From: Paenibacillus sp. PCH8
Lineage (GTDB): Bacteria > Bacillota > Bacilli > Paenibacillales > Paenibacillaceae
Assembly (NCBI RefSeq): GCF_002968835.1
Contig: NZ_PKQK01000002.1
Location: 682,001 to 746,000, forward strand
Length of the DNA stretch: 64,000 bases
Reading direction: 5' to 3'
Shown: positions 50,849-60,710 of the stretch, piece by piece
Numbering within the stretch: the first letter of the stretch is position 1
Layout of the letters: each line of letters begins with the position of its first letter
Made by a program: the position numbers and the translations under genes
Notes under the pieces: generated by a model
The model's database searches: none
Told to the model about the DNA's origin: nothing
The model's input: the letters and a program-made list of their open reading frames with translations, nothing else

Positions 50849-50875
50849 TAAAAAGACTCCCTCACGGGAGCCTTT
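50849..50875 (-). terminator. Terminator after the 78-residue membrane protein gene
   Basis: GGCTCCC-GTGA-GGGAGTC followed by TTTTTA on the minus strand. Confidence 0.75.
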
Positions 50876-50949
50876 ACTCATTTCAGTGCAAGTTGCTTGT
50901 AATGTATCATTGATAGCTATATGCTCGAGTTTGAAAGGTTCGTTTATTA

Positions 50950-51186
50950 TTATCTGGTGTATCTATCGATATCATCGATTGCAGATTGATGCTCTCTTCT
51001 ATGGAAGTCTTCATGCTGACGAACGTCATTCTTTAACTTTGCTAAGAATCCCCAGCCCATAAAGGCAAGTATAAGCACGGTAATCAGTGCATAAGCAAAG
51101 CTATATAAATTCATAAAGAAGTTGATAAAAATTGCAGAGAGCATCAAGCCCAGAATTAACAATGTCCACTTCGTACCCTTTCTCAA
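50950..51186 (-). CDS. Small two-helix membrane protein
   Basis: A 78-residue protein starting at TTG 51186, eight bases after GAGGAGG. Two hydrophobic helices (about 7-27 and 30-50) are followed by a charged tail with HEDFHRREHQSAIDDIDR that is likely cytosolic and helical. It has its own terminator. No family is recognised. The good ribosome binding site and clean terminator support a real gene. Confidence 0.65.
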   Translation of the reverse strand: MRKGTKWTLLILGLMLSAIFINFFMNLYSFAYALITVLILAFMGWGFLAKLKNDVRQHEDFHRREHQSAIDDIDRYTR

Positions 51187-52190
51187 AATCGTTTCCTCCT
51201 CACAATAAACCTTCTATGTATCACTGTACATACGAAAAGAAAAATGCAAGGTTAAAATCTCACAACTAATTTTATAGATGCTCTAAAAAAGGGGGATACT
51301 ACTTTTTCAAACTGTAGAGCTAATAATAAATTTCTTACAAGCACTTACAAATCAAATAGAACAGAAGTCAAACCGTATACGTAAGCATTTAAATCAATCT
51401 TGTGATATTCGAGAAATAAATATACCATCTCTAGAACTAAAGGGCTTTTTTAAATTCACCATTAAAGGTTCTTCTTAACCTAATTATCTGAGAGAAGAAA
51501 CAACATTTGAAATCGGCATACAACAACTATACGAGCGGTATCTCTCCTTTGATATTTCTAATCCTCTTTCATGAGTACAAATTCCTACATATATGTTCAA
51601 AAAGATGAGCATTGAATATTGAACTATTAAAACTAAACAATGAGGAAGAAATTTATGTACTTTAAGAATTTGATTGGATCATAATTCTACAATACGAGGA
51701 TATTCTCATATATTATCTCTTTGAAATACATGGTTAACAGAAAAGATACAAAAGAGAGTTCTGGTAAACTTACGATTCGAGGAGTACCTGGTAACTGTCT
51801 ATTTAACAGGTTACATGCAGTTAGAAATGGTTTGTTAATTAATAAATTGATTTCGCGTTATAAAGAAGCATATCCTCTCCGTTATTTTTTGAAAATCAGA
51901 ACGGTGATAATACTCTTCTAAAAATTAAACATCGGTATGTTTAAAACACTCTTGTTAGTGCTCTTTAACTAAGAAAGGACTAAATTTTAATACAAGCATG
52001 TATCCCAACGAGGCAGACCCTTCTCTATATCCACTTGATACACGTGCTATACCAAACTCAGCCAATGTCGTGATCTGTGAACCTGTACTTCAAATTTGTA
52101 TCTGTTAACGCCTCAGAGAACATCAATTCATTCACTTCAGTCGTATTTCAATACTTACTATCATCTGAAAGATCCTGAAATTTGTACCAA
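51187..52190. other. AT-rich region with probable decayed coding DNA
   Basis: About 1 kb without an intact gene. On the plus strand, consecutive open pieces suggest one decayed gene: 51287-51478 (LQALTNQIEQKSNRIRKHLN ...), a second in about 51483-51573 (YLREETTFEIGIQQLYERYL), and a third in about 51730-51835 (WLTEKIQKRVLVNLRFEEYL), broken by stops and shifts. The parent family is not recognised. The 66-residue frame at 51721-51921 is part of this debris and has no ribosome binding site. Confidence 0.4.
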
Positions 52191-52304
52191 TGTGATTGCT
52201 TCTCAAATCCTCGTCACATCGTAATTAAAATTCACTCTGCTACACACATGACGTTAAAGGTTTTCACTCATTTATTACATTATGCTGCCAATGATATTTC
52301 ACTG
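52191..52304. repeat. Diverged copy of the groEL 3' end (left copy)
   Basis: This stretch aligns over about 110 bases, roughly three quarters identical by eye, with 54895-55010, which is the 3' UTR and last codons of groEL. Shared segments include TCGTCACA, AAAGGTTTT and TTTATTACAT. The last groEL codons here are corrupted, so it is not functional. Confidence 0.7.
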
Positions 52305-52345
52305 TATTACAAGATCTCTATGGAGAATTGGAGAGATCTTCCCAA

Positions 52346-52534
52346 TTAGCCGTTAGAATTAAATAACTCCGGAAACTGTTTTTTGAAATCTTCTGTGGCT
52401 TGATCCTTAGCATCTAAGAATTCTTTGTTGGTTATTAAATTCTTTTTTGATAATAAAATCAATAAGGCGTTAAGATTTACAATGTCATTCACTTGTTCTG
52501 ACAATGTGTCGAAATTACCATATTTAATGGACAT
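52346..52534 (-). CDS. Small protein of unknown function, third gene of island operon
   Basis: A 62-residue acidic helical protein (MSIKYGNFDTLSEQVNDIVN ... FKKQFPELFNSNG). I start at ATG 52534 because AGGGGG lies eight bases before it; an ATG at 52549 that overlaps the previous stop (TAATG) is also in frame. It is the last gene of a three-gene, tightly spaced, AT-rich operon. The LNALLILLSKKNLITNKEFLDAK segment looks like a small helical hairpin. No family is recognised. Confidence 0.6.
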   Translation of the reverse strand: MSIKYGNFDTLSEQVNDIVNLNALLILLSKKNLITNKEFLDAKDQATEDFKKQFPELFNSNG

Positions 52535-52548
52535 TAAAATCCCCCTCA

Positions 52549-53118
52549 TTATTTCTCAATGTCATTGGGAGCGTTAGGATCTAAAGTGAATCCCTTGAAA
52601 CCACTATCAATTGCAGTGCTTGCTGCAACAACAGGGCTCACAACTGGTTTATTTGAGTTCGCCTGAATAGCTTCATTCATTTCCATAGAACTCGCTTTAA
52701 TATCCGTTAAGTGTTCCATCATCTTTTTAAATGTTGATTCACTTTGATAAATCGATATCAATGATAAAGCAAACGCAACAATGGCAAGAATAAAGGATAC
52801 CCAGTTATTTGCAGAATCTAGATCTAGCACTCCATTAAGATTAACTAAATACAATCCAATTAGCAAAATAATTGGCATACAGTAAGTTAACAGTTTAATG
52901 AGTATTGATATGCTCTTCGCATTATAATCATATTCAACATTAGTTTCATCAACGACTTGTTTTTTATGGAAAAAAGCATTATACATTAATATCATACTTA
53001 TATTTAAGATAAATATTAAAAAAAACGAGTATCCACTAGCTACGTAATCATATATGAGCTTATTTAGAAAAGTCAAAACAGAAATACTTCCGATTAAGAC
53101 AAATATCGCGCGGTTCAT
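52549..53118 (-). CDS. Four-helix membrane protein, second gene of island operon
   Basis: A 189-residue membrane protein with four predicted helices (about 5-23, 28-48, 72-92, 103-125) followed by a cytosolic tail of about 60 residues (KKMMEHLTDIKASSMEMNEAI, then a Pro/Val/Ala-rich end). AGGTGG precedes the ATG. It starts nine bases after the upstream gene stop, so it is co-transcribed. No transporter or enzyme motif is seen. A membrane protein with a helical cytosolic tail next to a larger soluble partner resembles the layout of some defence or signalling modules, but there is no homology to support that. Confidence 0.7.
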   Translation of the reverse strand: MNRAIFVLIGSISVLTFLNKLIYDYVASGYSFFLIFILNISMILMYNAFFHKKQVVDETNVEYDYNAKSISILIKLLTYCMPIILLIGLYLVNLNGVLDLDSANNWVSFILAIVAFALSLISIYQSESTFKKMMEHLTDIKASSMEMNEAIQANSNKPVVSPVVAASTAIDSGFKGFTLDPNAPNDIEK

Positions 53119-53126
53119 TTGGCCAC

Positions 53127-54242
53127 CTACTTCAGGGCTAGATTAGATAATCGACTTAGAATTAAATGGAGATCTTGTGCATTAATAAGCCCTCGATTCG
53201 CCATATGAATGCTAACATTTTCCTCGATAAGCTTGAAAAATATATCTAATTGATCAAGCGAATAGTGATCCTTCTTAATACTTACCTTAATCTTATCATC
53301 CTTGAGTCCAAGCTCTACAGAAATCAGATACTCAAACCCATTTAAAATAATAGTAAAATCCGTTCTAATTCCAACTAAGTCTCTTTTATGAATAAATAGA
53401 TATTTACATATTACTTCATCAGTTAACAAATCGTCACCTTTCACTTTTACTAACTGAGGTTTTTTGCTTTTAAGTGGAGTATCTAATTCAATAGAATTTA
53501 TAACTCCCAATTTTCCTAATTCTGTTAACCCGTGATATATATAATCTAGCACTTTTACCGTCTGATAAGAAAACTCTTGGGTGTCCACAGGAACAATTCC
53601 CGCCAAATTGATAGATACCGTTTTTACGCTTTTCCCAAAAATATAATACATCGCACGTAAAACATCACCCAATATGTCCTTATTCCCAGTATACATAGTG
53701 ATAAGTTTTGTAGAGTTATCTACTGAAATTCTTATTTTCTTAACAGAAGTACTTGGTGTAGATTCTCTCGCCTCAGGATCGAATTTCAATTCTTTTCGAT
53801 AACTAGAGAATACAAAAATTGATTCACCCTTTATAGTGTGGACATATTCTAGTGTAGAACGTTCCACATGTCCATTTGTAAGCAAATCCTCATTTTGGTA
53901 TTGATGATCGCTATTGAAACCTTCAGTTTTTTTAGCTATTTCTTCTCCATCTGGTAAATCAGCTTCAAAAGATGCTATATAAGCAGTGTAACGGATTTTA
54001 GGGTTGAAAGCTTTATCAATTATTGCATTTATACTTTCTTTAGGTATTGAAGGTAATAACTCATTTATTAAATCAGGTTTTTTTGCTTTAGGGTCAATTG
54101 GTGTTGGGTCAAACTCTTTTTTTAAATCCTTTAATCCACTCACACTGTGCTTTGATAGCGCATGTAGAAGTGTTAACTCTTGCTGTGATTCCTCTGGACT
54201 TTCTTCTATTTCTTTTACTACGTTAGCCGAGTTAATTCTCAT
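53127..54242 (-). CDS. Soluble protein of unknown function, first gene of island operon
   Basis: A 371-residue soluble protein. The start is ATG 54242, seven bases after GGGGG; the frame continues to 54266 without need. The N-terminal 60 residues are charged and probably disordered (EEIEESPEES..., DPTPIDPKAKKPDLINELLP), followed by strands and helices: KIRYTAYIASFEADLPDGEE, ESIFVFSSYRKELKFDP, VKKIRISVDNSTKLITMYTG, VKTVSINLAGIVPVDTQEFS. The C-terminal half is helix/strand mixed. No catalytic motif stands out. Base composition and codon use are clearly more AT-rich than neighbouring groEL, consistent with horizontal transfer. Confidence 0.7.
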   Translation of the reverse strand: MRINSANVVKEIEESPEESQQELTLLHALSKHSVSGLKDLKKEFDPTPIDPKAKKPDLINELLPSIPKESINAIIDKAFNPKIRYTAYIASFEADLPDGEEIAKKTEGFNSDHQYQNEDLLTNGHVERSTLEYVHTIKGESIFVFSSYRKELKFDPEARESTPSTSVKKIRISVDNSTKLITMYTGNKDILGDVLRAMYYIFGKSVKTVSINLAGIVPVDTQEFSYQTVKVLDYIYHGLTELGKLGVINSIELDTPLKSKKPQLVKVKGDDLLTDEVICKYLFIHKRDLVGIRTDFTIILNGFEYLISVELGLKDDKIKVSIKKDHYSLDQLDIFFKLIEENVSIHMANRGLINAQDLHLILSRLSNLALK

Positions 54243-54836
54243 ATTACTTCCCCCTATTTTGCTCATGGAAAAATATCTCTATTTATTTTACAACATCCCC
54301 ACGTATAATAATAGCTGGAAACTAAACTATGTCTCTGAAATGGTCATGTGTCGAAAATGAAAATGGGGACACGATACCTTTTCTCTCTCTGTTTAACCTT
54401 TAAGGCAGGGGCTTTCATTTTAGAGTGAGTCGTCATTTTGACGATTAGCTCCTTTGGTTCTTGAACAATAACGAACATCCAAGCTTTGAGGTGATTAGAG
54501 TACCTTAACTTAGCCTTAGCGTATAGGTTATTTATATGCTAGCAAATCACAGGATTTACTTACATATCTACCTTGTTGTCCTGTACTACTAGAAATTTGG
54601 CAAGGTCCCTGACGCAATCCTAATAGTTATTTTGGATAGAAGAATGAAGCTCTCTGGGTTATAACTATGCCTCTGCTTGCGTGTCGTAATATCCTCCACA
54701 TTCACAATCAGGTTCTCATTGCATTAATCAACTAACTAGCATAGTCAAATAATTACGGATGTTTACTTTTACTTTCGTTGTGTTTTTATACCTACGATCA
54801 TCCAAAAATCCTGAAATAAAAATATTCAACAACACA
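54243..54836. other. Non-coding region upstream of the island operon
   Basis: About 590 bases without a credible gene. It presumably holds the operon promoter. GTGTC and GACAC bracket a short A-rich sequence at about 54349-54374, a weak hint of an element end. Composition returns toward the host average near 54600. Confidence 0.4.
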
Positions 54837-54839
54837 AAA

Positions 54840-54869
54840 ACCACTCCTTAATAGATATTAAGAAGTGGT
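54840..54869 (-). terminator. groEL terminator
   Basis: ACCACTTCTTAAT pairs with ATTAAGGAGTGGT and is followed by TTTTTG on the minus strand, about 110 bases after the groEL stop. Confidence 0.8.
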
Positions 54870-54894
54870 CTTTGTATTATTTATAATTTTTAAC

Positions 54895-56630
<1,736 letters not shown>

Positions 56631-56688
56631 CTAGTTTTTGTTGTAAAATGGTACTGCTATATGGTTCGGTTAACCGATTAAATTTGAA

Positions 56689-56970
56689 TTAGTCGAGAAT
56701 CGCGTGAATATCGCTTTCTTTCATAATCAAATATTCTTTACCTTCGAACTTGATTTCTGTACCGGCATATTTGGAGAAAATAACGCGATCTCCTTCTTTC
56801 ACTTCCAGAGCTACACGTACGCCGTCTTTCAATACTCCAGCACCAACTGCAATGATTCTACCCTCTTGCGGTTTTTCTTTGGCGGAGTCCGGGAGTACGA
56901 TCCCGAAAGAAGTTGTTTGCTCTTGCTCCAGTGGTTCTACCAATACGCGTTCACCTAAAGGTCTGATCAT
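56689..56970 (-). CDS. groES: Co-chaperonin GroES
   Basis: The 93-residue 10-kDa chaperonin: [20 protein letters not shown], mobile loop [19 protein letters not shown], and [22 protein letters not shown] start at ATG 56970; the open frame extends to 57096 but homology and an AAAAGGAGG-type site place the start here. A CIRCE element lies 60 bases upstream. It forms an operon with groEL. Confidence 0.98.
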   Translation of the reverse strand: MIRPLGERVLVEPLEQEQTTSFGIVLPDSAKEKPQEGRIIAVGAGVLKDGVRVALEVKEGDRVIFSKYAGTEIKFEGKEYLIMKESDIHAILD

Positions 56971-57029
56971 GAAAAATAGCCTCCTTTTGAAATTATATAA
57001 CCTTACATTGTAGGTTGTAGCCATATGTA

Positions 57030-57056
57030 TTAGCACTCGACAGTGTTCAGTGCTAA
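57030..57056. promoter_or_regulatory. CIRCE element (HrcA operator)
   Basis: TTAGCACTC-N9-CAGTGCTAA matches the consensus TTAGCACTC-N9-GAGTGCTAA with one mismatch. Placed before groES, it should mediate HrcA repression relieved by heat. Confidence 0.95.
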
Positions 57057-57428
57057 CAACCAACTTTATGATACTCAACTTGAAGCATGATTTCAAGTCC
57101 TTTTGATGAATTCCTGCGAGAATTTACGTTGAATTAACACCAACACCACCCAATAACACCCGTTGTGCCTGGATATTTCTTGCAACTTACTCCTCTTATT
57201 CTACGAAATTCTTCAGCCCTTCTGCAACTTTCCCAAGACAGTGCTTTTCCCATTGTATCCATTGTTGGACATAATATGCCCGCTTGTCCTGTCATGCAGG
57301 TAGACGATCCACAGAAATAGCCCGGATAAGAACAGAACGTCTTTTCCGGGCATATTGCCGATCAATCCAGTCATGCACCAGCCATGAATGAGATATCCAA
57401 TATTTATTGCTTCATAGCAACTTATTTC
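57057..57428. other. Intergenic region tatC-groES
   Basis: Holds the groES promoter near the CIRCE element and the tatC terminator. B. subtilis has two small membrane genes (ydiK, ydiL) here, absent in this window. Confidence 0.5.
57320..57351 (-). terminator. tatC terminator
   Basis: GCCCGGAAAAGA... pairs with its complement ...TATCCGGGC, followed by a short T-rich stretch. Confidence 0.55.
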
Positions 57429-58211
57429 CTAACCTGTATGCTTCTTATCCTCGGTACGAACATAACGGGATTCAACCTCTTGATCGGCCGCAAGCTGCTT
57501 GCGATATACGATTGCAGAGAGAAATACACTGATTTCATATAACAGGAGCAAGGGAATCATCACCAGGAGATCGGATATGAAGTCTGGAGGTGTAATAACC
57601 ACTGCAATAAAGATCAGGACAAAATAAGAGACTCTTCGCATCTTCCGAAGCCGAATCGGATTCAGAATCCGCAGTCCCGTCAGGAACATAATAAGTAAAG
57701 GAAGTTCAAATAACAGTGACACCGGCAACACAATTCCAAACAGGAAGCTGAAGTACTGCTTCATTCCGTAGGTCTCCACAAGTCCCATTTTCTCCGTAAT
57801 GGCTGTCGTAAAGGCGAGTGCCATTGGGAATATAACATAATACGAAAAGGCCATTCCAGTCAGAAATAACAGAAACACATAAGGTACATACTTCAGGGAT
57901 GCCTTTCGTTCCTGCGGTCGCAGTCCGGGACTCACAAACTTCCAGATCTGGTAGACCGTAAATGGCAGCGTAATGATGAGTGAAAACAGACCAGCAATCT
58001 TCATGTAGATGCCAATCCCGTCCCAGAACGAGAACGCATGCAGCACAAAACCCTTAGCCGACTCCGCCTTGGTCAGATATTGATATACCGGGTCTGCCAC
58101 AATAAAACCTGCAATCAGTCCCAGCACAAAAATGCATAATATGTAGATCAGCCGCTTCCGCAGCTCGCTCAGATGTTCCGTAATCGTCATTTCTTCATTT
58201 TGCTGCGTCAT
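57429..58211 (-). CDS. tatC: Twin-arginine translocase subunit TatC
   Basis: A 260-residue, six-helix membrane protein that binds twin-arginine signal peptides and with TatA exports folded proteins. MTITEHLSELRKRL near 8-21 is the conserved N-terminal motif; FVSPGLRPQERK near 90-100 and FGIVLPVSLLFELPLL near 155 also fit. GGGGGG lies before the ATG. It follows tatA by 78 bases, with a terminator-like hairpin between. The order tatA-tatC upstream of groES-groEL matches tatAY-tatCY of B. subtilis. Confidence 0.96.
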   Translation of the reverse strand: MTQQNEEMTITEHLSELRKRLIYILCIFVLGLIAGFIVADPVYQYLTKAESAKGFVLHAFSFWDGIGIYMKIAGLFSLIITLPFTVYQIWKFVSPGLRPQERKASLKYVPYVFLLFLTGMAFSYYVIFPMALAFTTAITEKMGLVETYGMKQYFSFLFGIVLPVSLLFELPLLIMFLTGLRILNPIRLRKMRRVSYFVLIFIAVVITPPDFISDLLVMIPLLLLYEISVFLSAIVYRKQLAADQEVESRYVRTEDKKHTG

Positions 58212-58247
58212 GCCTGCCCCCCATTGTTGCCAGCTTAAAATACAAAA

Positions 58248-58265
58248 CCCTTCCGGCAGGAAGGG
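58248..58265 (-). terminator. Intercistronic hairpin between tatA and tatC
   Basis: CCCTTCC-TGCC-GGAAGGG and then TTTTG on the minus strand. As a weak terminator it would let tatA be expressed in excess of tatC. Confidence 0.55.
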
Positions 58266-58289
58266 ATTTCTCTTTCGTTGCCGTCAAGA

Positions 58290-58538
58290 TTATTCCGGCA
58301 GGCGTTTGTCAGCAGGCTTCTCTGCAGGTGTGCTCTCAGCGGCCAGCGGCTTTGCTTTCTCCTGCTCTTTGCGATTGGATGAATCATCATCAGACATTAT
58401 GTCACGTGTGCCCTCTTTGAATTCACGGAAGGTACGTCCAACTGCCCGTCCCAGTTCCGGGAGTTTGTTGGGTCCAAACAACAACAACGCTATCACGGCC
58501 AGCAAAATAAAACCCGTTGGTCCAATTTGACCTAACAT
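58290..58538 (-). CDS. tatA: Twin-arginine translocase subunit TatA
   Basis: An 82-residue single-helix protein. Residues 5-20 form the helix, followed by the FGPNKLPELGRAVGRTFREFK hinge and amphipathic helix typical of TatA, then a charged Glu/Lys/Ala/Pro tail. ATG 58538 lies after CGAGGAGGAGTACTA, which decides the start against a longer frame to 58598. TatA oligomerises to form the export channel with TatC, encoded next. Confidence 0.94.
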   Translation of the reverse strand: MLGQIGPTGFILLAVIALLLFGPNKLPELGRAVGRTFREFKEGTRDIMSDDDSSNRKEQEKAKPLAAESTPAEKPADKRLPE

Positions 58539-58749
58539 TAGTACTCCTCCTCGTCTCAAATCCAGAATCGGCGAAATTTCGCCCTCATATTTGAACAACG
58601 CCTCGACTGTATTCTTGAATTATGCCAATCATACCATAGATGTAACCACTTACATAACCCGCAATATTCGCAAAAGAGAGATGCCATGCAAATCACCTAA
58701 TAACGTATCCTGGCTGATTCTGAATCAGCATCGATAAGTCTATATCGGA

Positions 58750-59235
58750 TTATTGCTTAAATTGCCCCGTAACCATCAGAAGTGCTTCTGGAAGCTGATC
58801 CATAATGGCTGCCAGATGTTCGTGCACACCTTTTGGCGTACCTGGCAGATTGACGATCAGGGTGCGTCCACGAATACCACATACACCACGGAACAGCATG
58901 GCTGAGCGATTTTTGCTCATCGCACTGTATCGCATGGCCTCTGCCATCCCCGGAACTTCACGTTCAATCACACGCCGGGTCGCTTCCGGAGTAATATCAC
59001 GAATGGCCAGCTCCGTGCCACCAGTCGTCAGCACCAGATCGGCGTGAAAATAATCCGTCATCTCAATCAAAGCTGCGATAATCTCATCGGGTTCATCAGG
59101 AACGATGCGGTACTCCACGATTTGACCACCGAGCTCTTCTTCCACCAGCTCCCGAATGACTTGTGCACTCGTATCCTCACGTTCCCCGCGGGCTCCTTTG
59201 TCGCTGGCTGTCAGGATTGCTGTTCTCCACACCAT
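58750..59235 (-). CDS. mogA: Molybdopterin adenylyltransferase-like (MogA/MoaB)
   Basis: A 161-residue MoCF-fold protein that adenylates molybdopterin during molybdenum cofactor synthesis. TAILTASDKGARGEREDTSA, the FHADLVLTTGGT box, RDITPEATRRVIEREVPGMAEAMR and LIVNLPGTPKGVHEHL are all family hallmarks. The usual TTGGTG is TTGGTE here, replacing the last glycine of the substrate loop, which might lower activity. I prefer ATG 59235 after GAGAAGG to the GTG at 59244. It is in an operon-like row with moaC and the folate enzyme. In B. subtilis moaC (ydiG) lies at the same place. Confidence 0.88.
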   Translation of the reverse strand: MVWRTAILTASDKGARGEREDTSAQVIRELVEEELGGQIVEYRIVPDEPDEIIAALIEMTDYFHADLVLTTGGTELAIRDITPEATRRVIEREVPGMAEAMRYSAMSKNRSAMLFRGVCGIRGRTLIVNLPGTPKGVHEHLAAIMDQLPEALLMVTGQFKQ

Positions 59236-59272
59236 AAAGATCACCCTTCTCCTCTATGAAAATAAATGTTCC

Positions 59273-59776
59273 TTATCGGCTATAATCGCCGTTTTTGCCA
59301 CCACTCTTGGAATTGAGCATGGTTGGACCGATAATCATATCTTTTTGCATCGCCTTGCACATGTCATAGACGGTTAGTGCCGCAGCTGAGGCAGCTGTGA
59401 GCGCCTCCATCTCAACCCCCGTCTTGCCTTCAGTTTTGACGGTAACTTCAATGTGTAATTCATCCACACCATTATCATGAAAACGAATATCTACACCCGT
59501 CAGCGCCAGTGGGTGGCACATGGGAATCCAGTCCGATGTTTTCTTCGCGCCTTGGATCCCGGCAATCTGGGCGACTGCCAGAACGTCACCTTTGCCGATA
59601 CGGCCCTCCCGTATCGCTTCCAGCGTATGCGGATTCATCGTCACTTTGGTTACGGCCACAGCTGTACGCACCGTAACCTCCTTACCCGAAATATCAACCA
59701 TCCGGGCCCGTCCCTGTTCGTTAAAATGGGTCAGTTTCCCACCGGAAGACTGGCCGTTATTATTTTCTGAACTCAA
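59273..59776 (-). CDS. moaC: Cyclic pyranopterin monophosphate synthase MoaC
   Basis: A 167-residue MoaC that makes cyclic pyranopterin phosphate in the first phase of molybdenum cofactor synthesis. The motifs [19 protein letters not shown] near 80-97, [32 protein letters not shown] near 113-144 and the C-terminal [17 protein letters not shown] are complete. The start is TTG 59776, just three bases after the folate enzyme stop, so the genes are one transcript. It acts with MoaA, not encoded here. Confidence 0.95.
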   Translation of the reverse strand: MSSENNNGQSSGGKLTHFNEQGRARMVDISGKEVTVRTAVAVTKVTMNPHTLEAIREGRIGKGDVLAVAQIAGIQGAKKTSDWIPMCHPLALTGVDIRFHDNGVDELHIEVTVKTEGKTGVEMEALTAASAAALTVYDMCKAMQKDMIIGPTMLNSKSGGKNGDYSR

Positions 59777-59781
59777 TCACA

Positions 59782-60432
59782 TCACAACCCTTTATTCGAT
59801 ATATGTAATATACCTTCGGTTGTTATCAACAGATCAATCCGCAGATCAAGCAGGTCCATCGGAATCTTATCCTGTAGCTGACCCGGCAATACCATCGCAC
59901 CCATCAACGGTTTCTTGTCCGTCATTGCACATTTTGCAGCAAGCATCTCGGCAAAACGATCATAATAACCGCCACCATAGCCAATGCGTCCTCCATGAAG
60001 GTCATAACCAAGCCCCGGTACCAAGACGAGATCCAGTTTAGGCCAATCTTCAGGCGACAGTACTACACAGGAATTTTTGGGCTCCGGTATCCCCCATATT
60101 CCTGGTTCCGTATCCTGTTCTCCCGTTACTCGCCGCAACTCCATTCGAGGTGACTCCGCAAGCACTTTTGGTGCAAGCATCACATCTCCATGGTTCCAAC
60201 CCTCTTGAAACAAACAGGCTGTGGAAGCCTCGCTTCCATAGGACAAATAGCTGAATATGATAAGGGGTCTGTTCGAGCCCTTACTCTTGGCCTGTCTAAG
60301 GTGCTCCAGCTCACGCTTCATTCCAGCGTTAATCTGGGTCATTGCCTGCTGACGCATGCTCACATCCATCAGATCACGACTCTGTTTCAGTCTGGATCGA
60401 AGCTGGATTTTCAGTTCCGCAAGATCCTGCAT
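59782..60432 (-). CDS. 5-formyltetrahydrofolate cyclo-ligase
   Basis: A 216-residue enzyme of the MTHFS family, which converts 5-formyl- to 5,10-methenyl-tetrahydrofolate with ATP. The N-terminal LKIQLRSRLKQSRDLMD helix, the folate/ATP-binding WGIPEP near 120 and the diagnostic DLVLVPGLGYDLHGGRIGYGGGYYDRF near 145-170 are all present. The start is ATG 60432, ten bases after AGGAGG. It heads the moaC-mogA row; folate enzymes of this type sit in varied places in Firmicutes. Confidence 0.93.
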   Translation of the reverse strand: MQDLAELKIQLRSRLKQSRDLMDVSMRQQAMTQINAGMKRELEHLRQAKSKGSNRPLIIFSYLSYGSEASTACLFQEGWNHGDVMLAPKVLAESPRMELRRVTGEQDTEPGIWGIPEPKNSCVVLSPEDWPKLDLVLVPGLGYDLHGGRIGYGGGYYDRFAEMLAAKCAMTDKKPLMGAMVLPGQLQDKIPMDLLDLRIDLLITTEGILHISNKGL

Positions 60433-60710
60433 CCTTGAATAACCTCCTGTTGATAGGGAAGGTAAAAAAGCTTTCATTTAAAAACAATTTATATATGTTA
60501 TGACCAGGTGTCATCTTGTTGAAATGGTTAAAATGATTCATTTTCTGCAAAATCCTCATGTAATAACATGCCTACTTTCAGTTTATCACTGATTGACCAA
60601 AAAGACTACACGCCTGGGCCGTTCCCAATCGGTGCATTTACTCTGTATTTCATGTAAACTGGGATGTAGTTGTCAAATCAAGAACTGGACCTATGGAGGA
60701 ACTTAATTTT
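60433..60710. other. Divergent region cyclo-ligase/ydiF
   Basis: 278 bases with promoters in both directions expected. A TTGACCAAAAAG sequence lies near 60592. No gene is seen. Confidence 0.4.

Noticed and set aside
54349..54374. GTGTC...GACAC inverted repeat as an insertion-sequence end
   Set aside because: Only five bases pair, no transposase is nearby and no partner end was found.
58711..58730. GCTGATT-CTG-AATCAGC palindrome as a Rex box or tat operator
   Set aside because: Does not match the Rex consensus, lies between tatA and mogA without T-run, and has no supporting context.
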